From: JAOPZW01 sp963789015
GTDB taxonomy: Bacteria; Actinomycetota; Thermoleophilia; Solirubrobacterales; Solirubrobacteraceae
Reading direction: 5' to 3'
Length of the DNA: 64,000 bases
NCBI GenBank assembly: GCA_963789015.1
Contig: CAWBIU010000001.1
Location: forward strand, 496,001-560,000
Shown: positions 32,774 to 42,410 of the stretch, piece after piece
How positions within the stretch are numbered: the first letter of the stretch is position 1
Layout of the letters: every line of letters starts with the position of its first letter
The notes under the pieces: generated by a model
What the model was told of the DNA's origin: nothing
The model's database searches: none
The model's input: the letters and a program-made list of their open reading frames with translations, nothing else
Made by a program: the position numbers and the translations under genes

Positions 32774-34986
32774 CGCTCACGCCGCCCGCGGTCGCCGGGA
32801 CGGTCGGCGCGCGCCTGCCGCGCTCGGACGCCCGCGCGAAGGTCAGCGGCGCGTTCGCCTACTCGTCCGACCTGCGGCGCGACGGGATGCTCTTCGGAGC
32901 GACGGCGCGCTCGCCCGTGGCCGCCGCGCGCATCGCCGCGATCGACACGTCCCGGGCGCGGGCGCTGCACGGCGTGCGCGCGGTGCTCACCGCCGCCGAC
33001 GTCCCCGGCGAGCGGATGATCGGCAACGTCGTGCGCGACACGCCCGTGCTCGCCGACGGCGTCGTGCGCCACCACGGCGAGCCGCTGGCCATCGTCGCCG
33101 CCGACGACCCGGCGACGGCGCGGCGCGCCGCCGCGCTGATCGCCCCGCGGCTCGAGCCGCTGCCCGTGCTCGCCTCGCCCGCGGCCGCGCTCGCCGCCGG
33201 CGCCGCGGCGCTGCACCCGGGCGGCAACGCGTTGCGCACGGTCCGCATCCGCCACGGCGACCCCGAGGCGACGGGGCCGGTCGTCGTGCGCGGCAGCTAT
33301 GAGGTCGCGACGCAGGACCAGGCCGCGCTCGGCCCCGAGTCGGGCCTCGCGATCCCCGACGGCGACGGCGGCGTCGAGCTGCACGTCTCGACGCAGTGGC
33401 TGCACAACGACCAGGAGCAGATCGCCGACGCGCTGGGCCTCCCGCCCGAGCGGGTGCGGCTCGTGCTCGCCGGCGTGGGCGGCGCGTTCGGCGCGCGCGA
33501 GGACCTGTCCATGCAGCTGCACGCCTGCCTGCTCGCGCTCGTCACCGGCCGGCCGGTGAAGATGTCCTACGGCCGCGAGGAGTCGTTCGTCGGCCACGTC
33601 CACCGCCATCCCGCGCGGATGGACTACGAGCACGTGGCGAGCGAGGAGGGACGGCTGATCGCCGTGCGGGCGCGGCTGCTGTTCGACGGCGGCGCCTACG
33701 CCTCGAGCTCGACCGCGGTGGTCATGAACGCCTCGACGCTCGCCTGCGGCCCGTACGCGGTGCCCAACGCGCGCATCGACGGCACCGTCGCCTACACGAA
33801 CAACCCGCCGTGCGGGGCGATGCGCGGCTTCGGCGCCGTCCAGGTCGCGTTCGCCTACGAGGCGCAGATGGACCGCCTGGCCGCCGCCCTGGGGATCGAC
33901 CCGGTCGAGCTGCGCGCCCGCAACGCGATCGCCACCGGCGACCGCCTGCCCACGGGCCAGGCGCTTCGCGGGCCGGCGCCGGTCGGCGAGCTGCTCGCCG
34001 CCCTCGAGCGCCTGCCCGCCCCGCCACCCGCCGGCGACGACCCGCGCGCGCAGCCCGCGGGCCCGTTCGGGGCGACGCGCGGCGAGGGCGTGCGTCGCGC
34101 CGTCGCCTACGCCGCGGGCGTCAAGAACATCGCCTTCTCCGAGGGCGCCGACGACTTCACGGTGGCGCGCGTCCGGCTCGCGCTCGGCGAGGACGGTGCG
34201 CCGTACGCCGAGGTCCACAGCGCCGCGGCCGAGGTCGGCCAGGGCGTGCTCGGCGTCCAGGAGCAGGTCGTGCGCACCGAGCTGGGGATCGAGGACGTGA
34301 CCGTGCGGACCGCCGACACCGCGGTCGGCTCGGCGGGATCGGCGTCGGCCAGCCGCCTCACATGGATGGTGAGCGGCGCCGTGCAGCGCGCCTGCGAGGA
34401 CATCCGCTCGCAGCTCGAGGCGCGCGACGGCACGGCGCTCGAGGAGCGCCTCGCGGCCGGCCCGGTGCAGGCCGAGGCGACGTACCGCCATCGCCCGACG
34501 TTCCCGGTCGACCCGGAGACCGGCCAGGGCGAGGCGCACGCCGGCTTCGCCTTCGTCGCCCACCGCGCGGTCGTCGACGTCGACCTCGAGCTGGGGATGG
34601 CGCGCGTCGTCGAGCTGGCCTGCGCGCAGGACGTCGGCCGCGCGGTCAACCCGCTCGCGCTCGAGGGCCAGCTCCAGGGCGGGTCGGTCCAGGGGCTCGG
34701 GCTCGCGCTGACCGAGGAGCTGCGCGTCGAGGACGGCATCGTGACCACGCGCTCGCTGGGCGAGTACCGGATCCCGACGATCGTCGACGCGCCTGACGTC
34801 CCGACGATCGTGCTCGAGCTGCCCCACCCCGACGCGCCCTACGGCGTGACGGGCGCGGGCGAGATGCCGTCGATCAGCTCGACGCCGGCCGTCGTCGCCG
34901 CGCTGCGTGCGGCCACCGGGCACGCCCTGAGGCGCGTGCCCGTGCGCCCCGAGGACCTCGCCGGCTTCGGCCGGTCGGCGCCCTGA
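32770..34986 (+). CDS. Xanthine dehydrogenase molybdopterin-binding subunit
   Basis: 738 aa, intact, GTG start overlapping the deaminase stop. Landmarks: N-terminal a/b hammerhead (RSDARAKVSGAFAYSSDL), GVGGAFGAREDLSMQLHACL (Mo-pterin), NNPPCGAMRGFGAVQVAFAYE (Arg/Phe of substrate pocket), GSAGSASASRLTWMVSG, and the active-site Glu in YGVTGAGEMPSISSTPAV. It hydroxylates hypoxanthine/xanthine to urate. No XdhC-type cofactor-inserting chaperone lies in the window, which is noteworthy. The Mo subunit being last follows the deaminase, an unusual order. Confidence 0.9.
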   Translation: MTLTPPAVAGTVGARLPRSDARAKVSGAFAYSSDLRRDGMLFGATARSPVAAARIAAIDTSRARALHGVRAVLTAADVPGERMIGNVVRDTPVLADGVVRHHGEPLAIVAADDPATARRAAALIAPRLEPLPVLASPAAALAAGAAALHPGGNALRTVRIRHGDPEATGPVVVRGSYEVATQDQAALGPESGLAIPDGDGGVELHVSTQWLHNDQEQIADALGLPPERVRLVLAGVGGAFGAREDLSMQLHACLLALVTGRPVKMSYGREESFVGHVHRHPARMDYEHVASEEGRLIAVRARLLFDGGAYASSSTAVVMNASTLACGPYAVPNARIDGTVAYTNNPPCGAMRGFGAVQVAFAYEAQMDRLAAALGIDPVELRARNAIATGDRLPTGQALRGPAPVGELLAALERLPAPPPAGDDPRAQPAGPFGATRGEGVRRAVAYAAGVKNIAFSEGADDFTVARVRLALGEDGAPYAEVHSAAAEVGQGVLGVQEQVVRTELGIEDVTVRTADTAVGSAGSASASRLTWMVSGAVQRACEDIRSQLEARDGTALEERLAAGPVQAEATYRHRPTFPVDPETGQGEAHAGFAFVAHRAVVDVDLELGMARVVELACAQDVGRAVNPLALEGQLQGGSVQGLGLALTEELRVEDGIVTTRSLGEYRIPTIVDAPDVPTIVLELPHPDAPYGVTGAGEMPSISSTPAVVAALRAATGHALRRVPVRPEDLAGFGRSAP

Positions 34987-35042
34987 GAACCCTCCGGCAA
35001 CCCCCACCCCTTGCCGCCCGCCGATCGGCGAGGATGGGACGC

Positions 35043-35411
35043 ATGGCCCGCACCGTCCTCGTCGTCGACGACTCGGCGCCCTTCCGGGCGACGGCACGCG
35101 GCCTGCTCGAGGCGCGCGGCTACGACGTCGTCGGCGTGGCCGATGACGGCGCCGGCGGCCTGGAGGCGGCGCGCTCCCTGCGCCCCGACGCCGTCCTGCT
35201 CGACGTCAACCTGCCCGACGTCGACGGCATCACCGTTGCCGGGAGGTTGGCCGGCGAGGGCTACGACCCCGCCGTCGTGCTCGTCTCCTCGCTCGACGAG
35301 GCGAGCCTCGGCGATGCGCTTGCTGAGTGCGGCGCGCGCGGGTTCGTGTGCAAGCGCGACCTCGGCTCGGCACGGCTCGTCGAGCTGCTCGGGCCACCCG
35401 AGCGAGGGTGA
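35043..35411 (+). CDS. Stand-alone response regulator receiver domain
   Basis: 122 aa from ATG 35043 (an in-frame ATG at 35034 is possible). Complete receiver fold: TVLVVDDSAPFRATARGLL with the acidic pair, phospho-acceptor Asp in AVLLDVNLPDVDG, VLVSSLDEAS (Ser switch) and GFVCKRDLGS (conserved Lys). No output domain, so it works by protein-protein contacts. It sits 6 nt before the NarL-type regulator, so they are likely co-transcribed. Confidence 0.92.
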   Translation: MARTVLVVDDSAPFRATARGLLEARGYDVVGVADDGAGGLEAARSLRPDAVLLDVNLPDVDGITVAGRLAGEGYDPAVVLVSSLDEASLGDALAECGARGFVCKRDLGSARLVELLGPPERG

Positions 35412-35417
35412 GGCGCG

Positions 35418-36062
35418 ATGCGCGTCGTCGTCGCCGAGGACCAGGCGCTGCTGCGCCAGGGCGTCGTGCGCCTGCTCGAGGACGCCGGCTTCGAGGTCGT
35501 GGCCGAGGCTGCCGACGCGCCCGACCTGCTGCGCAAGGTCGGCGCCCACAAGCCCGACGTGGCCATCGTCGACGTCCAGATGCCGCCGGACAACACCGAC
35601 GACGGGCTGCGCGCGGCGATGGAGATCCGCGAGCGCCAGCCCGACGTCGGAGTGCTCGTGCTCTCCCAGCACGCCGACGAGCGCTACGCGCTCGACCTCA
35701 TCGGCGATCGCGCCGAGGGCGTCGGCTACCTGCTCAAGGACCGCGTGACCGACTTCGCGGGCTTCGCCTCGGCCGTGCGCCGCGTCGCCGAGGGCGGCTC
35801 GGCGCTCGACCCCACGGTCGTCGCCCGGATGCTCGGCCGCCGGCGCCGCGACGACCCGCTCGACGAGCTCACCCCGCGCGAGCGCGACGTGATCGGGCTG
35901 ATGGCCCAGGGGCGGTCGAACCGGGGGATCGCCGAGGTGCTCGTGGTCACGCCGCACGCGGTCGAGAAGCACGTGACCAGCATCTTCGCCAAGCTCGGCG
36001 TCGGCGAGGCGCCGGCCGATCACCGCCGCGTGCTCGCCGTGCTCGCCTTCCTGCGCGCCTAG
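35418..36062 (+). CDS. NarL/LuxR-family response regulator
   Basis: 214 aa. Receiver with DDQ-type start (VVVAEDQALLRQGV), Asp in VAIVDVQMPPDNTDDG, and GYLLKDRVTDF. The C-terminal LuxR-type helix-turn-helix is ELTPRERDVIGLMAQGRSNR and GIAEVLVVTPHAVEKHVTSI. It converges, 4 nt apart, on the histidine kinase gene, its probable partner. The MacB/FtsX-type exporter just beyond is a plausible target, by context. Confidence 0.93.
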   Translation: MRVVVAEDQALLRQGVVRLLEDAGFEVVAEAADAPDLLRKVGAHKPDVAIVDVQMPPDNTDDGLRAAMEIRERQPDVGVLVLSQHADERYALDLIGDRAEGVGYLLKDRVTDFAGFASAVRRVAEGGSALDPTVVARMLGRRRRDDPLDELTPRERDVIGLMAQGRSNRGIAEVLVVTPHAVEKHVTSIFAKLGVGEAPADHRRVLAVLAFLRA

Positions 36063-36066
36063 CTGG

Positions 36067-37857
36067 TCAGGGGTCCACGGGCAGGCGGGCGCGCAGGAGC
36101 GTCCCGCCCGACAGGGGGCTGTCGAGCTCGAGCGTGCCCTCGAGCGCCCCGACGCGGTCGCCGAGGCCGCGCAGCCCGGTGCCGGATGCGGGGTCCGCGC
36201 CGCCGACCCCGTCGTCGCGGATCTCGACGATCGCGTGGGCGCCGTCGCGGCGCACCGTGACGCGTGCGTGCGTCGCCTGCGCGTACTTCGTCACATTGGT
36301 CAGTGCCTCGGCCACGACGAAGTAGGCCGCGGTCTCGACTGACGACGGGAAGCGCTCGCCGGGCTCGACGTCGAGCTCGACCGGCACGGGCGAGCGCGTG
36401 GCCAGCGACTCGAGCGCCGCGTCGAGGCCGCGCTGCGCGAGCACGGCGGGATGGATGCCCGCCGCCAGGTCGCGCAGCTCGTCGACGGCGGCATGGGCGT
36501 TCTCGATCGCCCGGTCGACGAGCTCGCGCGACGCCGCCGGGTCGGCCTCCCAGCGCTCGCGCGCGAGCTGGAGGTCGATGAGCAGCGAGATCAGGCGCTG
36601 CTGGGCGCCGTCGTGCAGGTCGCGCCCCAGGCGCCGGCGCTCGGCGTCGCCGGCCTCGACGATCCGCGCGCGCGAGGCGCGCAGCGCCTCGAGCCGCGCC
36701 CTGAGCTCGACCTCGAGGCGGTCGTTCTCCAGGGCCATGCCCGCCGCGCCGGCGGCGGCGCGCATGAGCTCGGGATCCTCGGCCAGCGCGCCGTCGTGGA
36801 CGAGCGCCCCGACGCGGCGACCGTGGTGGGTGATCTCCGTCGCCACCGAGCCGCCGCCGTCCGGCGGCAGCGCCACGGGGTGGCCCTCGCGGTCGACGTA
36901 GTCACGCCGCTCGGGCAGCCAGAAGGCGACGGCGAGCGTCGGGTCGCCGAGCGCCGACGCGAGCGCGCGCTCGACGCCGGTCGCGCCGCGGCCGGAGGCG
37001 AGGCGATCGATCACCCGCCCGACGGTCGCGGCGCGGAAGAAGCGGCTGCGGACGAGGCCGGCCAGGAAGGCCGGCGGGAGGGTCATGAAGCTCGCGATGA
37101 ACAGCAGCTGGGCCGCCTGCTGGACGTCGTCCGGCAGGTCGAACGCCTGGGCGCCGACCGACAGGACGACGAGGACGAGCAGGCCGCACGAGGCCAGCCC
37201 GAGCGGGGCGAAGGCGCGGCGGCGGAACGCGCTCGCGCCGCGGGCACGACGGACGACGACGACGATCGCGGCGACCGCCAGCGCGAGACCGGCGACGCTC
37301 TTGACGGCCAGCGCGGCCGTGGCCAGGCCGTCCTCGGAGATCACCGCGATCGGGTTGGGCGGGCAGTCGCCGCAGCCGGGGTCGCCCGCCGGGTCGCCGG
37401 CGAGCATGGCGACCACCACGGGCAGGGTCGCCGCCGCGTAACCGCCGATGACGATTGCGCGGGAGACGCCGTCCTCCAGGCGCCCGGCCGGGAAGGCGAG
37501 CAGCAGATGGACGAAGAGCGCCAGGGCGAGGGCATCGGCGGGGGCCGCGAGCAGGAACAGGCCCGGCGCGTCGGCGATCGACAGGCCGCTGAGGAGCACG
37601 ACGAGGCCGAAGGCGGCCATGAGCGGTCCGAGCGGGTTGTCCGGCCGGCGCCACCAGGCGAACAGCCCGAGCCCGGCGAAGCTCCAGCCGACGATCACGA
37701 TGAAGACGGGGACGAGGCGGCCGCCCGGCGGGAGCCGCTCGGCGCCCGGGGTGAGCGCGAGCAGCAGGATCCCGAGCGCGACGGCGGCGATGCACGCCGC
37801 GGCCACGAGCACCGCTCGCGTGTCCCTCGACGGCCATGCCCCGCCACCTGGCGCCAT
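36067..37857 (-). CDS. NarL-type sensor histidine kinase (HisKA_3)
   Basis: 596 aa from ATG 37857, with a TAGGCT box 7 nt upstream. About ten hydrophobic segments occupy residues 15-290. A GAF-like stretch follows (VAFWLPERRDYVDREGHPVA). The HisKA_3 box is ERRRLGRDLHDGAQQRLISL with the phospho-His. The ATPase has EALTNVTKYAQATHARVTVR (N box), IRDDGVGGADPASGTGLRG (G1) and a final GGTLLRARLPVDP. The extended membrane part suggests sensing in the bilayer. Its partner is the NarL regulator at 35418. Confidence 0.92.
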   Translation of the reverse strand: MAPGGGAWPSRDTRAVLVAAACIAAVALGILLLALTPGAERLPPGGRLVPVFIVIVGWSFAGLGLFAWWRRPDNPLGPLMAAFGLVVLLSGLSIADAPGLFLLAAPADALALALFVHLLLAFPAGRLEDGVSRAIVIGGYAAATLPVVVAMLAGDPAGDPGCGDCPPNPIAVISEDGLATAALAVKSVAGLALAVAAIVVVVRRARGASAFRRRAFAPLGLASCGLLVLVVLSVGAQAFDLPDDVQQAAQLLFIASFMTLPPAFLAGLVRSRFFRAATVGRVIDRLASGRGATGVERALASALGDPTLAVAFWLPERRDYVDREGHPVALPPDGGGSVATEITHHGRRVGALVHDGALAEDPELMRAAAGAAGMALENDRLEVELRARLEALRASRARIVEAGDAERRRLGRDLHDGAQQRLISLLIDLQLARERWEADPAASRELVDRAIENAHAAVDELRDLAAGIHPAVLAQRGLDAALESLATRSPVPVELDVEPGERFPSSVETAAYFVVAEALTNVTKYAQATHARVTVRRDGAHAIVEIRDDGVGGADPASGTGLRGLGDRVGALEGTLELDSPLSGGTLLRARLPVDP

Positions 37858-37864
37858 CCGGTCG

Positions 37865-37870
37865 AGCCTA
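37865..37870 (-). promoter_or_regulatory. Putative -10 box TAGGCT
   Basis: Minus-strand TAGGCT ends 7 nt before the histidine kinase ATG at 37857, fitting a leaderless message. Confidence 0.48.
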
Positions 37871-37986
37871 TCCGCGAACCGCGAGGGTGCAGCTAACCGC
37901 ACCCGGGATCTCCCCTGCGCCCCCGCGACGGCGCCGCGCGCCGGTGGGAGCGTGGACGTACACCCCCGATGCGACCCGGAGAGATC

Positions 37987-38763
<777 letters not shown>

Positions 38764-38764
38764 G

Positions 38765-41290
38765 ATGCTGCGGATCTCCTGGCAGACACTGCGTACCCGC
38801 CGCGCCACGCTGGCCGGAGCGTTCATCGCGATCTGGCTGGCCGTCACGCTGGCCTACGCCACCGGGATGCTCATGGCGGGAGCCCTGAGCTCGCCCGGCC
38901 CCGGCCGCATGAGCGCCACCGACGCCGTCGTGCGGGCTGATCCGACGGTGACGATCGGCCGCGGTGAGGACGCCGAAGGGATCGACGTCGTGCCCGCCCC
39001 GCGCCTGCCCGCCTCCGATGTGGCGCGTGTCGCCGGCGTCGACGGCGTGCAGCGCGCGGTGGGCGACGTGTCCTTCGCCGCCGGCGTCCTCGATGGCAGC
39101 GGCCGCCCCGTGCACGCCGACGGCGCCGACCGCGTCCGCGGTCACGGCTGGGCGAGCGCCGCGCTCACCCCCTACCGGCTGACCGCCGGGCGCGCCCCGT
39201 CGGCGGCCGGCGAGGTCGTCGCCGATGCGCGCCTGCGCGTGCGGCCCGGCCGCACGCTGCGGATCGTCACGCCCGCCGGCTCGCACCCCTACCGCGTGAC
39301 CGGCGTGGCCGATGCGCGCGGCGGCGGCGAGCACGGCCAGGCCGCGCTGTTCTTCACCGCCGCCACGGCGGCGGCGCAGTCCGGCGCCCCCGGGCGCGTG
39401 AACGCCGTCGGCGTGTTCGCCGAGCCCGGCGTCTCGCAGGCGACCCTGCGCGAGCGCCTGAGCGACCGGCTCGGCCCCGGCATCGACGTGCTCGATCGCG
39501 ACCACGCGGCCGACGGCGACGTCGGTGACGCCCGCGCCGCCGCCCGCGAGTCCCTGATCGCCATCTTCGGCGCGACCGGCGGCATCGCCGGCATCGTCGC
39601 GCTGTTCGTCGTGGCCGGCACATTCGGCCTGGCCATCGCCCAGCGCCGGCGCGAGACCGCGGTCCTGCGCGCCCTCGGGGCGACCCCGTCCCAGGTGCGC
39701 CGGCTCATCGCCGGCGAGGCGCTGATCGTCTCGCTGGTGGCCAGCGTGCTCGGCCTGCTCGGCGGTGGCCCGCTGGCCGACGCGATCGCCGGCGCGGTCG
39801 TCGACCACGGCGTCGCGCCGCGCGGCTTCGCACCCGGCGACTCCCCGGTGCCGCTCGTCGCCGCGCTCGGCCTGGGCATCGGCGTCGCCCAGCTCGCCGT
39901 GATGGCCGCGGCCCACCGGGCCGGGAAGGTCCGCCCGGGCGAGGCGCTGCGCGAGGCCGCCGTCGAGCACCATCGGCCCGGCGTCGTGCGGATCCTCGCC
40001 GGGGCGCTGTTCCTCGGCGGCGGCGTGACCATGGCGATCGCCTTCCAGGGCGAGATGGCCAGCGCCTTCGCGATCCTCGGCGCGATGCTCACGGCGACCG
40101 GCGTCGCCCTGCTCGGGCGCCCGCTGCTCGGCGGTCCCGCGGGTGCGCTCGCTCGGCCGCTGCGTGCGCTCGGCGCCCCCGGTCTGCTCGCCGGCAACAA
40201 CCTGAGCGCCAACCGCTGGCGCAGCGCGGCGCTGGCCACGCCGATCGTGCTCGTCGCGATGCTCGTGGTGACCCAGGGCGTCCTGCAGCACAGCGACCGC
40301 GCGGAGACCGAGCGCGTGAGCGCCGCGCGGGTGACCGCCGGTCACGTCGTGGCCGGCCGCGACGGGGCCCCGCTGCCCGCGGGCACGGCCGAGCGCGTCG
40401 CCGGCCTGCCCGGCGTGCGCGCGGCGACCGGGACCGTCCCGACCGAGGTGTTCCTGCTCGATCACGGGCTCACCGGCTGGGACGCGCCGTGGGAGGCGGC
40501 CGGCGTCGACATCGCCGGCGCGCGCGGCACGCTGGACCTCGGCATCCGGCGCGGCGACGCGCGGGACGTGCGCGGGAACGCGGTGGCGATCAGCGAGGTC
40601 GTCGCCCGCGAGGGCCACGTCGGCGTCGGTGACACGCTCCGCGCGCGGCTGGCCGACACCACGCCGGTGAGCCTGCGCGTCGCGGCGGTCTACGACCGCG
40701 CGGCGGGTCTCGGCCACGTGGTCCTCGACCCCGCGCTGGCGCGCCGGCACACCGGCGATGCGACCGACGGCGCGGTGTTCGTCAGCGGCGGCGCGACGGC
40801 CGGGCGCTCGCTCGAGCGCTACGCCGCGGCCCACCCGGGCGTGCGCGCGGCCGATCGCGCGACGTACCTCCAGGGCACCCAGGCCGAGCTCTCGAACGAG
40901 GGCACGTGGGGCGTCTGGCTCGTGATCGGGATCTCGGTCGCCTTCGCGGCGCTGGCGCTCGTGAACACGGCCGCGATGTCGACGACCGAGCGGCGCGACG
41001 AGCTCGCGACGATCCGGCTGCTCGGCGGCACGAGCGGGCAGGCGACGCGGATGATCGCGCTCGAGCTCCTGCCGACGGTCGCCGTGGCGCTGCTCGCCGG
41101 CGCGGGCATCGCGGCCCTCGCGGTGATGGGCGTGCCCGCGGGCGTGCGCGGGATCCCGCTCGTCGTGCCCGGCGCGACGATCACCGTGCTGGTCGCGGGC
41201 ACTGTGGCCCTCGCCGTCGCGGCCGGCGCCGTCACCGCGCGGATCGCGCTGCGAGCGACGCCCGCAGCGGCGATGCGCGGCCGCGACTAG
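38765..41290 (+). CDS. ABC transporter permease, FtsX/MacB-like, two FtsX domains
   Basis: 841 aa. One N-terminal TM (residues 15-40), a large extracellular domain, three TMs with a FtsX core (FGLAIAQRRRETAVLRALGA and TPSQVRRLIAGEALIVSLVA), then a second TM group and extracellular domain, ending with a second FtsX core (STTERRDELATIRLLGGTSG, ALELLPTVAVALLAGAGIAA). This duplicated layout is usual for actinobacterial exporters. It is likely regulated by the adjacent two-component system; substrate unknown. Confidence 0.92.
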   Translation: MLRISWQTLRTRRATLAGAFIAIWLAVTLAYATGMLMAGALSSPGPGRMSATDAVVRADPTVTIGRGEDAEGIDVVPAPRLPASDVARVAGVDGVQRAVGDVSFAAGVLDGSGRPVHADGADRVRGHGWASAALTPYRLTAGRAPSAAGEVVADARLRVRPGRTLRIVTPAGSHPYRVTGVADARGGGEHGQAALFFTAATAAAQSGAPGRVNAVGVFAEPGVSQATLRERLSDRLGPGIDVLDRDHAADGDVGDARAAARESLIAIFGATGGIAGIVALFVVAGTFGLAIAQRRRETAVLRALGATPSQVRRLIAGEALIVSLVASVLGLLGGGPLADAIAGAVVDHGVAPRGFAPGDSPVPLVAALGLGIGVAQLAVMAAAHRAGKVRPGEALREAAVEHHRPGVVRILAGALFLGGGVTMAIAFQGEMASAFAILGAMLTATGVALLGRPLLGGPAGALARPLRALGAPGLLAGNNLSANRWRSAALATPIVLVAMLVVTQGVLQHSDRAETERVSAARVTAGHVVAGRDGAPLPAGTAERVAGLPGVRAATGTVPTEVFLLDHGLTGWDAPWEAAGVDIAGARGTLDLGIRRGDARDVRGNAVAISEVVAREGHVGVGDTLRARLADTTPVSLRVAAVYDRAAGLGHVVLDPALARRHTGDATDGAVFVSGGATAGRSLERYAAAHPGVRAADRATYLQGTQAELSNEGTWGVWLVIGISVAFAALALVNTAAMSTTERRDELATIRLLGGTSGQATRMIALELLPTVAVALLAGAGIAALAVMGVPAGVRGIPLVVPGATITVLVAGTVALAVAAGAVTARIALRATPAAAMRGRD

Positions 41291-41293
41291 CGG

Positions 41294-41569
41294 TCACGGT
41301 CTCCAGGCCACCGCCTCGACCTCGATGAGGAGGTCGGGGCGGACGAGCCCGGCGACGCGGACGAGCGAGCTGGTGGGCGGCCGCCCGACGTTCGCGAAGA
41401 CGAGCCGCGTCTGGCCCTCCCAACCGGCGTCGGCGGCGAGGTTCCCGCCGGCGTCGAGCGCCACCTGGCCCGAGGTCCACACGAGGCGGCCCTCCGGGAT
41501 GCCGACCGCGTCGCTGTAGCCCGGCGGCGTGCCCAGCTCGGGCGGCGAGGCGAACTCGGGGCCGCTCAC
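41294..41569 (-). CDS. RidA-family protein with an internal deletion (91 aa)
   Basis: The N-terminal half (EGRLVWTSGQVALDAGGNLA, WEGQTRLVFANVG) and the C-terminal RPPTSSLVRVAGLVRPDLLI and EVEAVAWRP are clear RidA/YjgF sequence. The middle about 35-40 residues, which normally hold helix 2 and the central strand, are missing, giving 91 aa in place of about 130. The deletion keeps the frame. RidA hydrolyses reactive enamine/imine intermediates; this version probably lacks activity unless the deletion is an assembly artefact. It is the distal gene after an LLM oxidoreductase (GTGA overlap). Confidence 0.75.
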   Translation of the reverse strand: MSGPEFASPPELGTPPGYSDAVGIPEGRLVWTSGQVALDAGGNLAADAGWEGQTRLVFANVGRPPTSSLVRVAGLVRPDLLIEVEAVAWRP

Positions 41570-42387
41570 CGCAGCGCCTCGGCCAGCGCCTCGAGGTCGG
41601 CTTCGTACGGTGCGCCGTGGGGCAGCGGTTGCAGGGCGACGTGGTCGGCGCCCGCCTCGAAGTGAGCCTGCACGGCCTCGGCGATCGCCGGGGCCGAGCC
41701 GTGCGGGATGACGGCGTCGATCAGGCGGTCGCTCCCGCCGCCCGCGATGTCCTGCTCGTCGAAGCCGAAGCGCCGCAGGGTGTTCGTGTAGTTGCGCAGC
41801 CCGAAGAACGTCGCCGCGTAGTCGCGCGCGACCTCGCGGGCGAGCGCGTCGTCGGACTCGACGACGACCGCGACCTCGGGGGCGACGATCCGGTCGGGCC
41901 CGAGTGCCTCCCGCGCCTGGCGCGTGTGCTCGGGGATCGTGAAGTACGTGTGCGTGCCGAGCGAGCGCTCGCCCGCCAGCGCGAGCATCTTCGGCCCGAG
42001 CGCGGCGAGGATGCGCTCGTCAGGCGGCACCGGCTCCGGTGCGGCGTCGAGGCCGTCGAGGAACGCGCGCATCGTCGCCAGCGGGCTTCGGTACTCGGCC
42101 GTCGCCTCGGGGTGGCCGATGCCGAGCCCGAGCAGGAAGCGGTCGCCGAAGTCGCCCCGCAGGGCGTGGTGGCCGGCGGCGACATCGGCGGGATCGTGCT
42201 GCCAGACGTTGAGGATGCCGGTGGCGACGGTCAGCGTCGACGTGCGCTCCAGGTAGGGCCGGATGTGCTCCGGCCCCGGGCTGCCGCCGACCCACAGCGC
42301 GCCGAACCCCAGCGCCTCGATCGCCTCCACGCCGTCGACGCCGTCGACGCGCGGGCGCGAGATGCCGTATCTGCCGATGTCCACCAC
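41566..42387 (-). CDS. LLM-class F420-dependent oxidoreductase (TIGR03620-like)
   Basis: 273 aa from GTG 42387. The N-terminus RYGISRPRVDGVDGVEAIEALG with GALWVGGSPGPEHIRPYLER and TLTVATGILNVWQHDPADVA is typical of the probable-F420 LLM family found in mycobacteria and relatives; HHALRGDFGDRFLLGLGIGH and DRLIDAVIPHGSAPAIAEAV follow. A TIM-barrel redox enzyme of unknown substrate, overlapping the RidA-type gene. Confidence 0.85.
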   Translation of the reverse strand: MVDIGRYGISRPRVDGVDGVEAIEALGFGALWVGGSPGPEHIRPYLERTSTLTVATGILNVWQHDPADVAAGHHALRGDFGDRFLLGLGIGHPEATAEYRSPLATMRAFLDGLDAAPEPVPPDERILAALGPKMLALAGERSLGTHTYFTIPEHTRQAREALGPDRIVAPEVAVVVESDDALAREVARDYAATFFGLRNYTNTLRRFGFDEQDIAGGGSDRLIDAVIPHGSAPAIAEAVQAHFEAGADHVALQPLPHGAPYEADLEALAEALR

Positions 42388-42410
42388 GACAGCGTCGCAG
42401 GCGGCGCCCG

